Assembly (NCBI GenBank): GCA_965364735.1
Contig: CBDTYW010000089.1
Location: forward strand, 1 to 12,961
Direction: 5' to 3'
Origin: CBDTYW01 sp965364735
GTDB taxonomy: Bacteria; Actinomycetota; Nitriliruptoria; Nitriliruptorales; Nitriliruptoraceae
DNA: 12,961 bases
In this document: positions 1 to 7,529 of the stretch, one piece after another
Position numbering within the stretch: the first letter of the stretch is position 1
Layout: each line of letters opens with the position of its first letter
Notes under the pieces: model-generated
Told to the model about the DNA's origin: nothing
What the model saw: the letters and a program-made list of their open reading frames with translations, nothing else
Databases searched by the model: none
Translations under genes and position numbers: made by a program

Positions 1-1188
1 CGGACCGGCGCCCTGATCGGCGCGGGCGCCGTCGCCGCAGCAGCCGTCATCGCCGGCGGCATCACCGTCCTTCAGCCTCCGCCCCGCGTCGAGATCGGCC
101 CGGTCACCGGTCCGGACGACGGCCTGATCGAGCCGACGGACGGGCCGACAGACGCCACCGACAACCCGGCTGGCGAGGCGACCGAACCGACCGAGCCCAG
201 CGTTCGTGGCAGCGACGTCGTGATGATCGACGGCGTCCCGCTCCCGAGCTTCGCGGTCCGCACCGACGGCGCGGTCATCGAGATCGTCGACCTCGCCTGG
301 GACCTCCCCGGCGGCAACCGCTCGTACACGGTGGCCCAGGTCGCCGACCTCGGGGCGGACGACAGCGACGCGTCCTACATCTCCGTCCACGTCCGCCCGG
401 GCTCGACGTCTCAGCGGACGGACTGGCTGACGCTGGTCTTCACCGACAACCGCTACGTCCTCGAGCACATGTGGCGGGAGGGCTCCGACTTCGGATCCTC
501 GAGCCTCCCGGCACGCTTCCAGCCGCGCACCAACGGCGAAGCCGACGGCGCCACGCCGACGCCGGTCTGGTCGCCGGACGGCACGTCGTTCGCGTTCCTC
601 GACGACGGCGGCCTGAGCGGTCCGATCTCGCTCCGGGTGACCGGGTGGAACGACGGCGCCGGGACCGGCAACACCGCCACCGACAACGCTGAGTGGGCCA
701 TCGAGGACGTCGGGTTCCTGACGCTGCAGGACTGGCGCTGGGATCAGGACACGCTCGTCACGGGCGGGACGCTCCTCGGCGTGCAGCCCGGTGACGTGTT
801 CACCTCGATCCGCATCGAGCGTCAGGCCGACGGGGCCATCGCGTACACCGAGACCCTCAGCGGCGGCGGTGGTCCGGTGACCGCTCTGGAGGACACCGAG
901 CGGTCGGACCTCAGCGGCGTCTTCCGCCTCGAGCGGCCCGAGTCGGCGCTCACCCTCGTGCACTCGGGTGAGGACGCGACGGGTGCCTTCGAGTCGTTCG
1001 TCGACATCGTCGACCCGGCACCGCCGACGTCCGTGCGACTCCAGTCGCACGCCGGCGCGAGCGTGGTCAGCACGAACACGCAGACCTGGTTCGTCACCGT
1101 CGCGATCGACGGCGACGGCAACCGGGTCCTGGTCAAGCACGACGATCGCACCCTCGCAGGGAGCTGGTCCTACGACTGGATCAGCTGA
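1..1188 (+). CDS. Membrane-anchored protein with extracellular domain, 5' end outside window
   Basis: The frame is open from the first base to the TGA at 1186-1188, so the start lies upstream of the window. Seen residues 4-24 form one Ala/Gly/Val/Ile-rich membrane helix. A Pro/Thr/Asp/Glu-rich linker (about 25-70) and a 320-residue domain rich in Trp, Asp, Gly and Thr follow. That fits a single-pass protein with a short cytoplasmic N-terminus and an outer C-terminal domain. The segment WSPDGTSFAFLDDGG (residues 190-204) resembles a beta-propeller (PD40-like) strand pair, so the outer domain may be a propeller; no catalytic motif is evident. The first ATG inside the frame (position 220) would remove the helix and linker, and the frame upstream has good codon use, so I reject it as the start. 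The missing N-terminus could carry an anti-sigma or other signalling domain, but nothing here shows that. It converges with the next gene, leaving 9 bases between the stops. Confidence 0.82.
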   Translation, partial: RTGALIGAGAVAAAAVIAGGITVLQPPPRVEIGPVTGPDDGLIEPTDGPTDATDNPAGEATEPTEPSVRGSDVVMIDGVPLPSFAVRTDGAVIEIVDLAWDLPGGNRSYTVAQVADLGADDSDASYISVHVRPGSTSQRTDWLTLVFTDNRYVLEHMWREGSDFGSSSLPARFQPRTNGEADGATPTPVWSPDGTSFAFLDDGGLSGPISLRVTGWNDGAGTGNTATDNAEWAIEDVGFLTLQDWRWDQDTLVTGGTLLGVQPGDVFTSIRIERQADGAIAYTETLSGGGGPVTALEDTERSDLSGVFRLERPESALTLVHSGEDATGAFESFVDIVDPAPPTSVRLQSHAGASVVSTNTQTWFVTVAIDGDGNRVLVKHDDRTLAGSWSYDWIS

Positions 1189-1197
1189 CCGCAGCGC

Positions 1198-2505
1198 TCA
1201 GCCCCGCTCGGCGCAGCGCTCACGGATCTCGTGGGCGCTGCGCTTCGTCGTGCGCGAGAACCCCTCACGTGCGACGTGGACGAGCCCGGTCCGCTCATCG
1301 CTCCCCCAGCGATGTCCGTCCAGCAGCGGGGCGACCGTCACGCCGTGCACGACGAGGCCCGAAGCGCGTGCCGCGAGGACCGCGTCGAGATCCGCGTCGA
1401 GCGCATCGATGCGCTCGCCGTCGTCGACCCGGAGCCGCTCGACCGCGCCGCTGTCGAGCCGGTCGTCGCCGGCATGCTCGCCGAGGCGGACCCAGACCGG
1501 GAGCTCACCAACCGCACCTCGGGCAGCGCCCAGGGCACCCGACGCATCCGCGGATCGCTCGACGATGGTGACCCCCGCCAGCCCAGGTCCCGGACGCGAC
1601 GATGCCGGCCCCGCACCGACGACGGCGGCGTCCGCGATCGAGATGCCGAGCCAGTCGATGGGCTGGCCGATCGTGGCGAGGTCGTCGTCGCGCATCCAGA
1701 GATGCTCCTCGACCTCACCGGAGAGGAGCTCGCCGAGGTCGTCGGGAAGCCGGCCGTGCAGGACGGCGTCACGCCACCATCGGAAGCGGATCGCGTCGAA
1801 GCGACGGGCGGCCTCGTGATCGCCCTCGCGGTCCGACCTCGGGACGACGGCGCCGGTCCCGAGATCGATGCCGATGTTCGTCGCGCCCTCGGAGCGCAGC
1901 GCCTGCACGCAGGTGCCATGGGCGAGCAGCAGGTGGTGGCCGGCACGGATGCTGACCTCCGCGGACCGCACGCCCGGTGCACGTTCACCGAGGAAGTGGC
2001 CGCGGACCGCCGTCGTCCACGGGTCGTGCAGGGTCGCCCAGCGGCTGACCCGATCTCCGAGGCGGCGACCGACGACGACGGCGAGATCCGCGAGGCGCCC
2101 GACCAGGTCGCGATCGTTCCAGCCGCCGTGGTGGCCTGGTGGTGCGTCCTGCAGCTCGGCCGGGAGATCGTCGTGCTGGAGCGTCACGATCGGCTGGATC
2201 CCGCGCTCGAGCAGACCATCGACGAGCCGGTCGTAGCCGTCGAGGCCGGTGCCGTTGATCGCGCCCCGCCCGTTCGGCTGGACCCGCGACCACGAGATCG
2301 TCAGGTGGTGCGCGTCGACGCCCAGCCACGCGAGCAGATCGAGGTCTTCGCCGAGACGCGCCCAGTGGTCTGCGCCGTCGTGCTGGCGCCGTCCGCCGAC
2401 GACATCATGGATCGACGGTCCCCGTCCGCCGAGCCGCGCCGACCCTTCGTCGCGAGCGGCGACGGTCGAGGTGGCGACGGCGAGATCTGCGGGGAGCGTG
2501 GACAT
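1198..2505 (-). CDS. Glycoside hydrolase family 1 homologue, probably catalytically inactive
   Basis: 435 residues, close to the usual GH1 length. Family landmarks remain in order: GRGPSIHD (27-34), LTISWSRVQPNG (68-79), YDRLVDGLLERGIQPIVTLQH (91-111 region), GGWNDRD (127-133), LGDRVSRWATL (149-159), IDWLGIS (283-289), PLLD (393-396) and GLVHV (407-411). The acid/base motif, normally TFNEP, reads TLHDP (158-162). The nucleophile motif, normally ITENG, reads VRLGE (339-343), placing Leu341 where the catalytic Glu should be. The sugar-binding DNFEW reads DGHRW, the INYY segment reads ISIA, and the N-terminal Gln-containing ATASYQIEG region is also altered. By GH1 knowledge this should not hydrolyse beta-glycosides in the normal way. 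It may bind a sugar or act as a scaffold. There is no signal peptide, so it is cytoplasmic. The ATG at 2505 has GGAG only at a long 13-base spacing. It probably shares a transcript with the secreted gene 38 bases upstream. Confidence 0.85.
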   Translation of the reverse strand: MSTLPADLAVATSTVAARDEGSARLGGRGPSIHDVVGGRRQHDGADHWARLGEDLDLLAWLGVDAHHLTISWSRVQPNGRGAINGTGLDGYDRLVDGLLERGIQPIVTLQHDDLPAELQDAPPGHHGGWNDRDLVGRLADLAVVVGRRLGDRVSRWATLHDPWTTAVRGHFLGERAPGVRSAEVSIRAGHHLLLAHGTCVQALRSEGATNIGIDLGTGAVVPRSDREGDHEAARRFDAIRFRWWRDAVLHGRLPDDLGELLSGEVEEHLWMRDDDLATIGQPIDWLGISIADAAVVGAGPASSRPGPGLAGVTIVERSADASGALGAARGAVGELPVWVRLGEHAGDDRLDSGAVERLRVDDGERIDALDADLDAVLAARASGLVVHGVTVAPLLDGHRWGSDERTGLVHVAREGFSRTTKRSAHEIRERCAERG

Positions 2506-2543
2506 GTCGCGGACGGTACTCCGGGGGCGACCGGACGAGCCGT

Positions 2544-5500
2544 TCAGCGCGCCCGGAGCTCCTCCTCCACGGCCGCGCTCACCGCCGCGGATCCACCGAG
2601 GATCACGATCTGGGTCGGGGCGAGCCGGTCGAGCTCGGCGCGCGTCTCCGGGGGGACCCGGTCTCGCGACGTCAGCAGGATCGGCGAGCCCTCGACGGCT
2701 GCCACGGGGCCAGCCGCCAGCGCGTCGGGGAAGTTGTTGCCGACGGCGATGAAGACCCGCCCGACGCCGGGCTCGAACGTCGACGCCGAGACCCGCGCCG
2801 CGGTGTCATAGCGGTTCGCGCCAGCGACGCGCTCGACCGTCGCGAGCGTCGCGAGCTCGGTCGCGACCTCCGGGTACACGGCGGCTGGACCGCCGAGCAC
2901 GATGATCCTCGCCGGCGCGAGGCGCTGCAGCTCAGCCTTGGTCGCGGCTGGGAGCCGTGACGGTGCGGTCAGCAGGATCGGGACGTTGCGTACGCCTGCG
3001 GCGGCGCCGGCCGCGAGCGCGTCCGGGAAGTTCGCGGCGGTGGAGACGTAGACCATGTCGACACCGGGCGCGAAGCGTTGGGCCGACAGCCGCGCGGCGG
3101 TGTCGTAGCGGTCGGAGCCAGCGATGCGGCGCACCGACGCGTCGACGACCGCGGCCACCCGTTGCGCGACCGCCTCGCTGATCGCGTTGACGCCTCCGAG
3201 GATGACCACCTCACGCGGCTCGAGACGCGCGAGCTCGCCGATCGTCTCGGCAGGGAGCTTGTTCGGCTTCGTGAGCAGGATCGGCACACCTTCGGCGGCT
3301 GCGACGGCACCCGCAGCGAGCGCGTCCGGGAACGTCGTGCCGGTCGCGAGGTAGACGCGGTCGACCGGCGCGCTGAACGTCGCTGCGGACAGCCGGCTCG
3401 CCGTCTCGTAGCGGTTCTCGCCGTACATGCGCACGACCGGTGACTCGGCGTCGGCCTCCTGCCCCGCCACCTGGCTGGGCGGGTCGACAGGGTCCTCCGG
3501 GTTCTCGGGGTCCTCGGGGTCCTCGGGGTCGACCGGATCATCCGGCTCCGAGGTGTCCTCCTCCGGTGGGAGCGGGGTGATCGGATCGCTTTCCACCTCA
3601 TCCGAATCCCCCGCGGCGTTGCCGGCAAGGACGTGGAAGGTGTACTCGGTGTCGGGGTCGAGGCCGATGACCGTGACCTCACGGACGCTGGCCGGCACAC
3701 GCACGACGGCGTCGGACGGGCTCGTCCGGAGGCGGTAGTCCTCGACGGCGTTGTTCCCGCCAGGCGCATCCCACGTGACCACCGCACCGGTCTGGACCGG
3801 CTCCGCGGAGACGTTCTTGGGCTTCTTCGGGGGGCCCGTCGGGGTTCCGGGTTCGGTGTCCGACCCCTCAGACGAGCCGACGTCGTTCACGGCCGTCACG
3901 GTGAAGATGTAGGTGACACCGGGCTCGAGGCCCTCGATGTAGGCGTTCAGGACGTCGCCGTCGACGGTCGCGGTGATCCCCCCGGGGTTGGAGACGACGA
4001 CGTACTCGTCGATCGGCACGTCGGTGTCCGGCGCGTCCCAGGAGATGGTGGCCGACCCCGGGCCGAAGAAGACGTACGGGTTCAGCGGTGCTGGCGGCGA
4101 GACGACCGGGGACACCCAGACCTCCTCGTCGGACAACGTCGCGGAGTCGACGGAGACGTAGCCGATCCGCGCGTTGATGAGCTCGGTCAGGTCCTCGACG
4201 GACCGCCCCGGCACGGAGTCGTTGATGAGGATCGGGGTCCCACCTGCCACCGGCGGGACGGTGTAGAGGTCGATGTCGCCATCGCGCTCCTGGTCGGCGA
4301 GGTAGATGATCTCGCTGCCGTCGAAGGAGACGCGGAACGCCGGGAGGAAGTCCGAGGTCCCGGCGACGTCGCCGCCGTCGACCAGGTCACCGTTGAGCCG
4401 GACCGGCGACGAGATGACATCGAGAAGCGTGGTCCACAGCTCGAAGCGGTCGTTGACCGCCTGGTCGGCGCGGTAGACCACCCGTGTCGCGTCGAGGGTG
4501 AGGACGAAGTCGGGAAGGACGTTGCCTCCGAGCGGGAGCGCCCCGCTGATCCGCCGCGGCTCGGCGGTCCGGTCGTCGATCCGGTTGAGCCAGAGCTCGT
4601 CCCGACCCACCCGTGTCTGGTCGGCGAGGAACACCGCCTTCAGCCCGTCGGCCGTCACGCGGACCGCCTTGACCGACGCGCCCTCACGGAGCTCGTCGTT
4701 CAGGCGGCGCGGCTCGTCGGCGCTGCCAGGGACCGCGACCCATGCCTCGACCTGGTCGTCGATGACGGCGTCGGCGAGATAGACGACGTTGCCGCTGTCG
4801 GGCGAGATCGCGAAGCCGGGATGGACGTCGCCACCGTCGACCAGCTCCTGGCTGACGAGCACCGGCTCCGTCCCGCCGACCAGCGGGCCGGCGAACAGCT
4901 CGTGGACGTCCTCGTCGAGCTGCTCGGCCCGCATGACGACGGTCTCGCCGTTCGCGGAGATCTGAACTCCCGCCGCGACACCGGCTCCCGCGAGGAGGGT
5001 GGGGCCGATGGCCACGGCGGAGCCGCTGCCGTCGAGCGGTGCCGAGTAGAGCTGGAAGCGTCGGTCGGTCGTCGCGTCCGCCCGGAACACCACGTGGCTC
5101 GAGTCCGGCGTGATCTGGAGGTCGTACGCGACGTCGCCGAACGATGGAAGGTCGTCCATCAGCACGGTCAGGCTGCCACCGCCGACCGGGACGCTGTACA
5201 GCCCGTAGACGTTGTCGGTGGTTCGGTCCGCGACGAAGACGACGGTGTCGCCGTCGGGGCTGACGATCCACGCCTTGACGTTGCGACCAGACGGGAGCGC
5301 GTCGTGCAGGGGTGTGATCGCCCCCCCGCTCGCGGACACGCGGAACAGCTCGTGGACGTTGTCGGTGCGGTGATCGCCCTGGAAGATGACCTGGTTGCCG
5401 TCCGGGAGCAGCTCGAAGCGGACGACGTCGGCGTCCGGTCCGGCGTCCGGATGGATCGGATCGGCGCTGCCGCCGGCGTACCCGATGCCGAACAGCTCGA

Positions 5501-5711
5501 CCTTGTGGTCGACGTTGAGGTCGCCGAGGAACAGCAGGCGCGCGCCATCTGAGGTCAGCACGATCGGGGCCAGCACGTCGCCGAAGTCCGGACCGTCGAC
5601 GATGCGGGTCGCGGCGGACGCCGGCATGCCGGTCGCGGTGAGGGCAACGACCGTCGCAGCCGCGACGGCGAGCCGCAGGCGGAGCGAGTGGAGGGTGAGG
5701 AGCAGGGACAC
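2544..5711 (-). CDS. Exported beta-propeller/fibronectin III protein with three cell-wall-binding type 2 repeats
   Basis: 1055 residues from a GTG at 5711. I chose this start because a good signal peptide follows at once: basic LRLRL, a hydrophobic core (14-27), then MPASA-ATR with cleavage near 33/34. The frame stays open upstream to 6155, but that extension would overlap the divergent kinase and bury the signal. Residues 43-535 hold nine repeats of about 49-57 residues with the pattern SPDGxxVVFxADxxxDxxxELY, plus a degenerate tenth, resembling PD40/TolB-type propeller blades. Two fibronectin III domains follow (about 538-624 and 628-713, each with a WDAP motif), then an Asp/Glu/Pro linker (714-745). 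Three CWB2 (PF04122-type) repeats close it (758-855, 860-955, 959-1055), with RYETASRLSA/RYDTAAR, FPDALAAG and VILGG or VLGG motifs. CWB2 repeats are known to hold proteins to cell-wall polymers, so it is likely surface-displayed. Ligand unknown. No strong ribosome site precedes the GTG. Confidence 0.9.
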   Translation of the reverse strand: MSLLLTLHSLRLRLAVAAATVVALTATGMPASAATRIVDGPDFGDVLAPIVLTSDGARLLFLGDLNVDHKVELFGIGYAGGSADPIHPDAGPDADVVRFELLPDGNQVIFQGDHRTDNVHELFRVSASGGAITPLHDALPSGRNVKAWIVSPDGDTVVFVADRTTDNVYGLYSVPVGGGSLTVLMDDLPSFGDVAYDLQITPDSSHVVFRADATTDRRFQLYSAPLDGSGSAVAIGPTLLAGAGVAAGVQISANGETVVMRAEQLDEDVHELFAGPLVGGTEPVLVSQELVDGGDVHPGFAISPDSGNVVYLADAVIDDQVEAWVAVPGSADEPRRLNDELREGASVKAVRVTADGLKAVFLADQTRVGRDELWLNRIDDRTAEPRRISGALPLGGNVLPDFVLTLDATRVVYRADQAVNDRFELWTTLLDVISSPVRLNGDLVDGGDVAGTSDFLPAFRVSFDGSEIIYLADQERDGDIDLYTVPPVAGGTPILINDSVPGRSVEDLTELINARIGYVSVDSATLSDEEVWVSPVVSPPAPLNPYVFFGPGSATISWDAPDTDVPIDEYVVVSNPGGITATVDGDVLNAYIEGLEPGVTYIFTVTAVNDVGSSEGSDTEPGTPTGPPKKPKNVSAEPVQTGAVVTWDAPGGNNAVEDYRLRTSPSDAVVRVPASVREVTVIGLDPDTEYTFHVLAGNAAGDSDEVESDPITPLPPEEDTSEPDDPVDPEDPEDPENPEDPVDPPSQVAGQEADAESPVVRMYGENRYETASRLSAATFSAPVDRVYLATGTTFPDALAAGAVAAAEGVPILLTKPNKLPAETIGELARLEPREVVILGGVNAISEAVAQRVAAVVDASVRRIAGSDRYDTAARLSAQRFAPGVDMVYVSTAANFPDALAAGAAAGVRNVPILLTAPSRLPAATKAELQRLAPARIIVLGGPAAVYPEVATELATLATVERVAGANRYDTAARVSASTFEPGVGRVFIAVGNNFPDALAAGPVAAVEGSPILLTSRDRVPPETRAELDRLAPTQIVILGGSAAVSAAVEEELRAR
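3492..3536 (-). repeat. Tandem 9-base repeat encoding the acidic Pro linker
   Basis: Five consecutive 9-base units, GTCCTCCGG, GTTCTCGGG, GTCCTCGGG, GTCCTCGGG and GTCGACCGG on the plus strand, encode the DPEDPENPEDP-like linker between the fibronectin III and cell-wall-binding parts of the exported protein. Two units are identical and the others differ by one to three bases. The unit is a multiple of three, so copy-number change would lengthen or shorten the linker without breaking the frame. Confidence 0.85.
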
Positions 5712-5845
5712 GTCGGATTCCCGGTGTTCGGACCGGCACCGTCCCTGGTGCGCACAGACCACGCCCCCGTCGGCCGCGACCAGCGCCACGCAAGGAGCGA
5801 CGTGTGCGCGGAGCGGCTTCACTGATCGGGCCCCTGTCCCCGGCC

Positions 5846-5849
5846 AGGA
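5846..5849 (+). promoter_or_regulatory. Ribosome binding site fixing the sugar kinase start
   Basis: AGGA lies 7 bases before the ATG at 5857. The reading frame is open well upstream, but only this ATG has a fitting site and places the N-terminus correctly for a PfkB kinase. The 145 bases between the two divergent starts (5712-5856) must hold both promoters; I see no confident -35/-10 pair in them. Confidence 0.6.
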
Positions 5850-5856
5850 ACCCCAC

Positions 5857-6822
5857 ATGACCTCGACGACCCGGCTCGTCTGCGCCGGTGAGACCCTCGT
5901 GGACCTGATCGCGCAGCCAGCCACCACACCGCCGACTTTCGTCGCGGTCCCCGGCGGCGCGCCCTTCAACGCGGCGATCGCTGCGTCCCGGCTCGGGACG
6001 GCGACCGCGTTCCTGGGGCGTCGCAGCACTGACGGCTTCGGCGAGCTGATCGCGAGCCGGCTCGATGATGAAGGCGTCGACACCTCGATGCTCGCGGTGG
6101 GGGCGGAGCTGACGACGGTCGCGTTCGCGCACGTCGACGACGGCGGCGTCGCCACCTACAGCTTCCACCTCGCGGAGACGTCGAACCGATCGTTCCTCGC
6201 CGAAGATCTGCCGATGCTTCCGCGCGATGCGGTCCTCGCCGTGACGCTCGGGGCGATCACGCTCGACGACGAGCCGATGGGACAGGCGCTGCGCGTCCTG
6301 ATGCGCCGGGAGCACGGACGCCGTCTGGTCGTCTTCGATCCCAACGTCCGCACGATCGCACCAGACCGCCTCGTCGACACCCGGATACAGATCGAGGACG
6401 CTCTCGCGCACGTCGACGTGGTGAAGGTCAGCGACGAGGATCTCGCGACGCTGCACCCGGCGTTCTCGACCGAGGAGGTCGCTGCGCGCTGGCTCGAGCT
6501 CGGTCCGGCGCTGGTCATCGTGACCCGAGCCGACGGCGCCGACGCCCACCGGACGACCGGCACGATCCGGGTGTCCGGCCACAAGGTCGACGTCGTCGAC
6601 ACCGTCGCCGCCGGGGACACCTTCGGTGCCGGCGTGGTGACCTCGCTGATCGCGGCCGCAGACGAACCGCTCTCACGCGGCGGGATCGAGGCGTTCGACG
6701 ACGACGTCGTTCGCGACGCGCTCCGTCTCGGCTCCGCGGCGGCCGCGGTCGTGTGCACCCGTCGCGGGGCGCAGCCACCCACCCGCGCGGAGGTCGACGC
6801 GATGCTGGCGTCCGCAGGCTGA
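5857..6822 (+). CDS. PfkB-family carbohydrate kinase (fructokinase-like)
   Basis: 321 residues, normal for the ribokinase/PfkB family. These cytoplasmic enzymes transfer the ATP gamma-phosphate to a sugar hydroxyl. The start has CAGETLVDLI, the usual first strand with its substrate Asp. GGAPFNAA (33-40) is the first family signature. VVFDPNVR lies mid-protein, and DTVAAGDTFGAG (248-259) is the second signature, forming the anion hole with catalytic base Asp254. The usual TGAGD reads VAAGD, a common variant. GGAPFN and DPNVR favour the fructokinase branch over ribokinase or 2-keto-3-deoxygluconate kinase, but the exact sugar cannot be read from sequence. It diverges from the exported cell-wall-binding gene and lies one gene away from the glycosidase homologue, a loosely sugar-related neighbourhood. 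The next rightward gene starts 125 bases on and probably has its own promoter. Confidence 0.92.
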   Translation: MTSTTRLVCAGETLVDLIAQPATTPPTFVAVPGGAPFNAAIAASRLGTATAFLGRRSTDGFGELIASRLDDEGVDTSMLAVGAELTTVAFAHVDDGGVATYSFHLAETSNRSFLAEDLPMLPRDAVLAVTLGAITLDDEPMGQALRVLMRREHGRRLVVFDPNVRTIAPDRLVDTRIQIEDALAHVDVVKVSDEDLATLHPAFSTEEVAARWLELGPALVIVTRADGADAHRTTGTIRVSGHKVDVVDTVAAGDTFGAGVVTSLIAAADEPLSRGGIEAFDDDVVRDALRLGSAAAAVVCTRRGAQPPTRAEVDAMLASAG

Positions 6823-6907
6823 GGCTGACGGAACATCGATCGGGCATCGTGCGTGCGCGGACCGCAACGATCACGGGCGCCCGGAAGAACCGCCGCTTTC
6901 TCGATGT

Positions 6908-6919
6908 TCATGTACTCAA
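6908..6919. promoter_or_regulatory. Candidate MarR operator upstream of the FMN reductase
   Basis: TCATGTACTCAA (minus strand TTGAGTACATGA) lies in an AT-richer patch 28 bases before the reductase ATG. It is partly palindromic around GTAC, and also sits in a looser inverted repeat, CATGTA-N6-TACTTG (6909-6926). A close relative of it lies in the MarR/VOC intergenic region (8053-8064). The function is inferred from that match and the position. Confidence 0.4.
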
Positions 6920-6937
6920 CTACTTGCCTCGCCGCAC

Positions 6938-6941
6938 AGGA
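6938..6941 (+). promoter_or_regulatory. Ribosome binding site fixing the FMN reductase start
   Basis: AGGA ends 6 bases before the ATG at 6948. The frame is open 65 codons further upstream, back into the sugar kinase gene. Only the ATG at 6948 has this site, and it puts the flavin-binding GSTRRGS loop directly after the first beta strand, as the family requires. Confidence 0.65.
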
Positions 6942-6947
6942 TCCCTC

Positions 6948-7523
6948 ATGCGCACCGCCTTCATCGCCGGCAGCACCCGGCGCGGCTCCGTCAACGTCGC
7001 GCTCGCGGAGCACCTTGCCGACGTCGCCCGCAGCGACGGCCACGAAGCAATCCTCATCGACCTCGCCGACCACCCGCTCCCCCTGTTCCACGCAGACGAG
7101 GAGGAGACAGAGGGCGTTCACGCGTCGGCGCACAGCCTCGTCTCCGCGCTGGACGGGATCGACGCGCTCGTGATCGCGAGCCCCGAGTACAACGGGGGGT
7201 TCACCCCGGTGCTCAAGAACGCGATCGACTGGGCCACGCGTGTGGAGAAGACGGTGTGGGCCCGCACGCCCGTCGGACTGATCGCCGCGACCCCGGGCGG
7301 TGGCGGCGGCCACAACGGGGTCTCCCTGCTGCGGACGATGTTGGGGAACATGCGCGTCAACGTGATCGACGCCCAGGTCAACGTCGCCCACACCGCCGAC
7401 GCCTTCGACGGCGATGGCGCGCTCGTCCGTGATGCCGACCGCCGACAGGTCGTCGACTTCCTGACCGACCTCGCCACCGCGGTCGACGAGGCGCAGATCA
7501 TCTCGTCGGACAAGGCTGCCTGA
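6948..7523 (+). CDS. NAD(P)H-dependent FMN reductase family protein (flavodoxin-like quinone/azo reductase type)
   Basis: 191 residues, the usual length for this flavodoxin-fold family, which uses NAD(P)H to reduce bound FMN and then quinones, azo compounds, chromate or free flavin. MRTAFIAGSTRRGSVN has the first strand and the phosphate-binding loop (GSTRRGS, 8-14). SPEYNGGFTPVLKNAIDW (78-95) is the strongly conserved family signature around the flavin ring. TPGGGGGHNG (115-124) is the third flavin-contact loop. No signal peptide or membrane segment is present, so it is cytoplasmic. Its stop lies 6 bases from the stop of the convergent MarR gene, and a candidate operator sits in its leader. 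This arrangement resembles quinone-stress regulons, in which a MarR repressor controls a quinone reductase. The true substrate is not determined by sequence; a plain flavin reductase serving a monooxygenase is the main alternative. Confidence 0.92.
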   Translation: MRTAFIAGSTRRGSVNVALAEHLADVARSDGHEAILIDLADHPLPLFHADEEETEGVHASAHSLVSALDGIDALVIASPEYNGGFTPVLKNAIDWATRVEKTVWARTPVGLIAATPGGGGGHNGVSLLRTMLGNMRVNVIDAQVNVAHTADAFDGDGALVRDADRRQVVDFLTDLATAVDEAQIISSDKAA

Positions 7524-7529
7524 CGTCCG

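Noticed and set aside
1231..2811. 526-codon open frame on the plus strand.
   Set aside because: Antisense to the GH1 homologue and the end of the exported protein; the opposite strand carries recognisable GH1 landmarks.
3633..5552. 639-codon open frame on the plus strand.
   Set aside because: Antisense shadow of the exported protein; its composition (Asp/Val/Arg-rich, no domain motifs) is what GC-rich antisense frames give.
5736..5751. GCACC-N6-GGTGC hairpin in the divergent promoter region.
   Set aside because: A five-base inverted repeat is expected by chance in DNA this GC-rich, and no related copy was found.
5712..6155. 148-codon N-terminal extension of the exported cell-wall-binding protein.
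   Set aside because: It would overlap the divergent sugar kinase by about 300 bases and place a good signal peptide in the middle of the protein. The GTG at 5711 puts the signal at the N-terminus.
4684..6582. 632-codon open frame on the minus strand.
   Set aside because: Out-of-frame shadow spanning both the exported protein and the oppositely oriented kinase; highly Arg-rich.
6156..7391. 411-codon open frame on the minus strand.
   Set aside because: Antisense to the kinase and the FMN reductase, both of which have clear family motifs on the plus strand.
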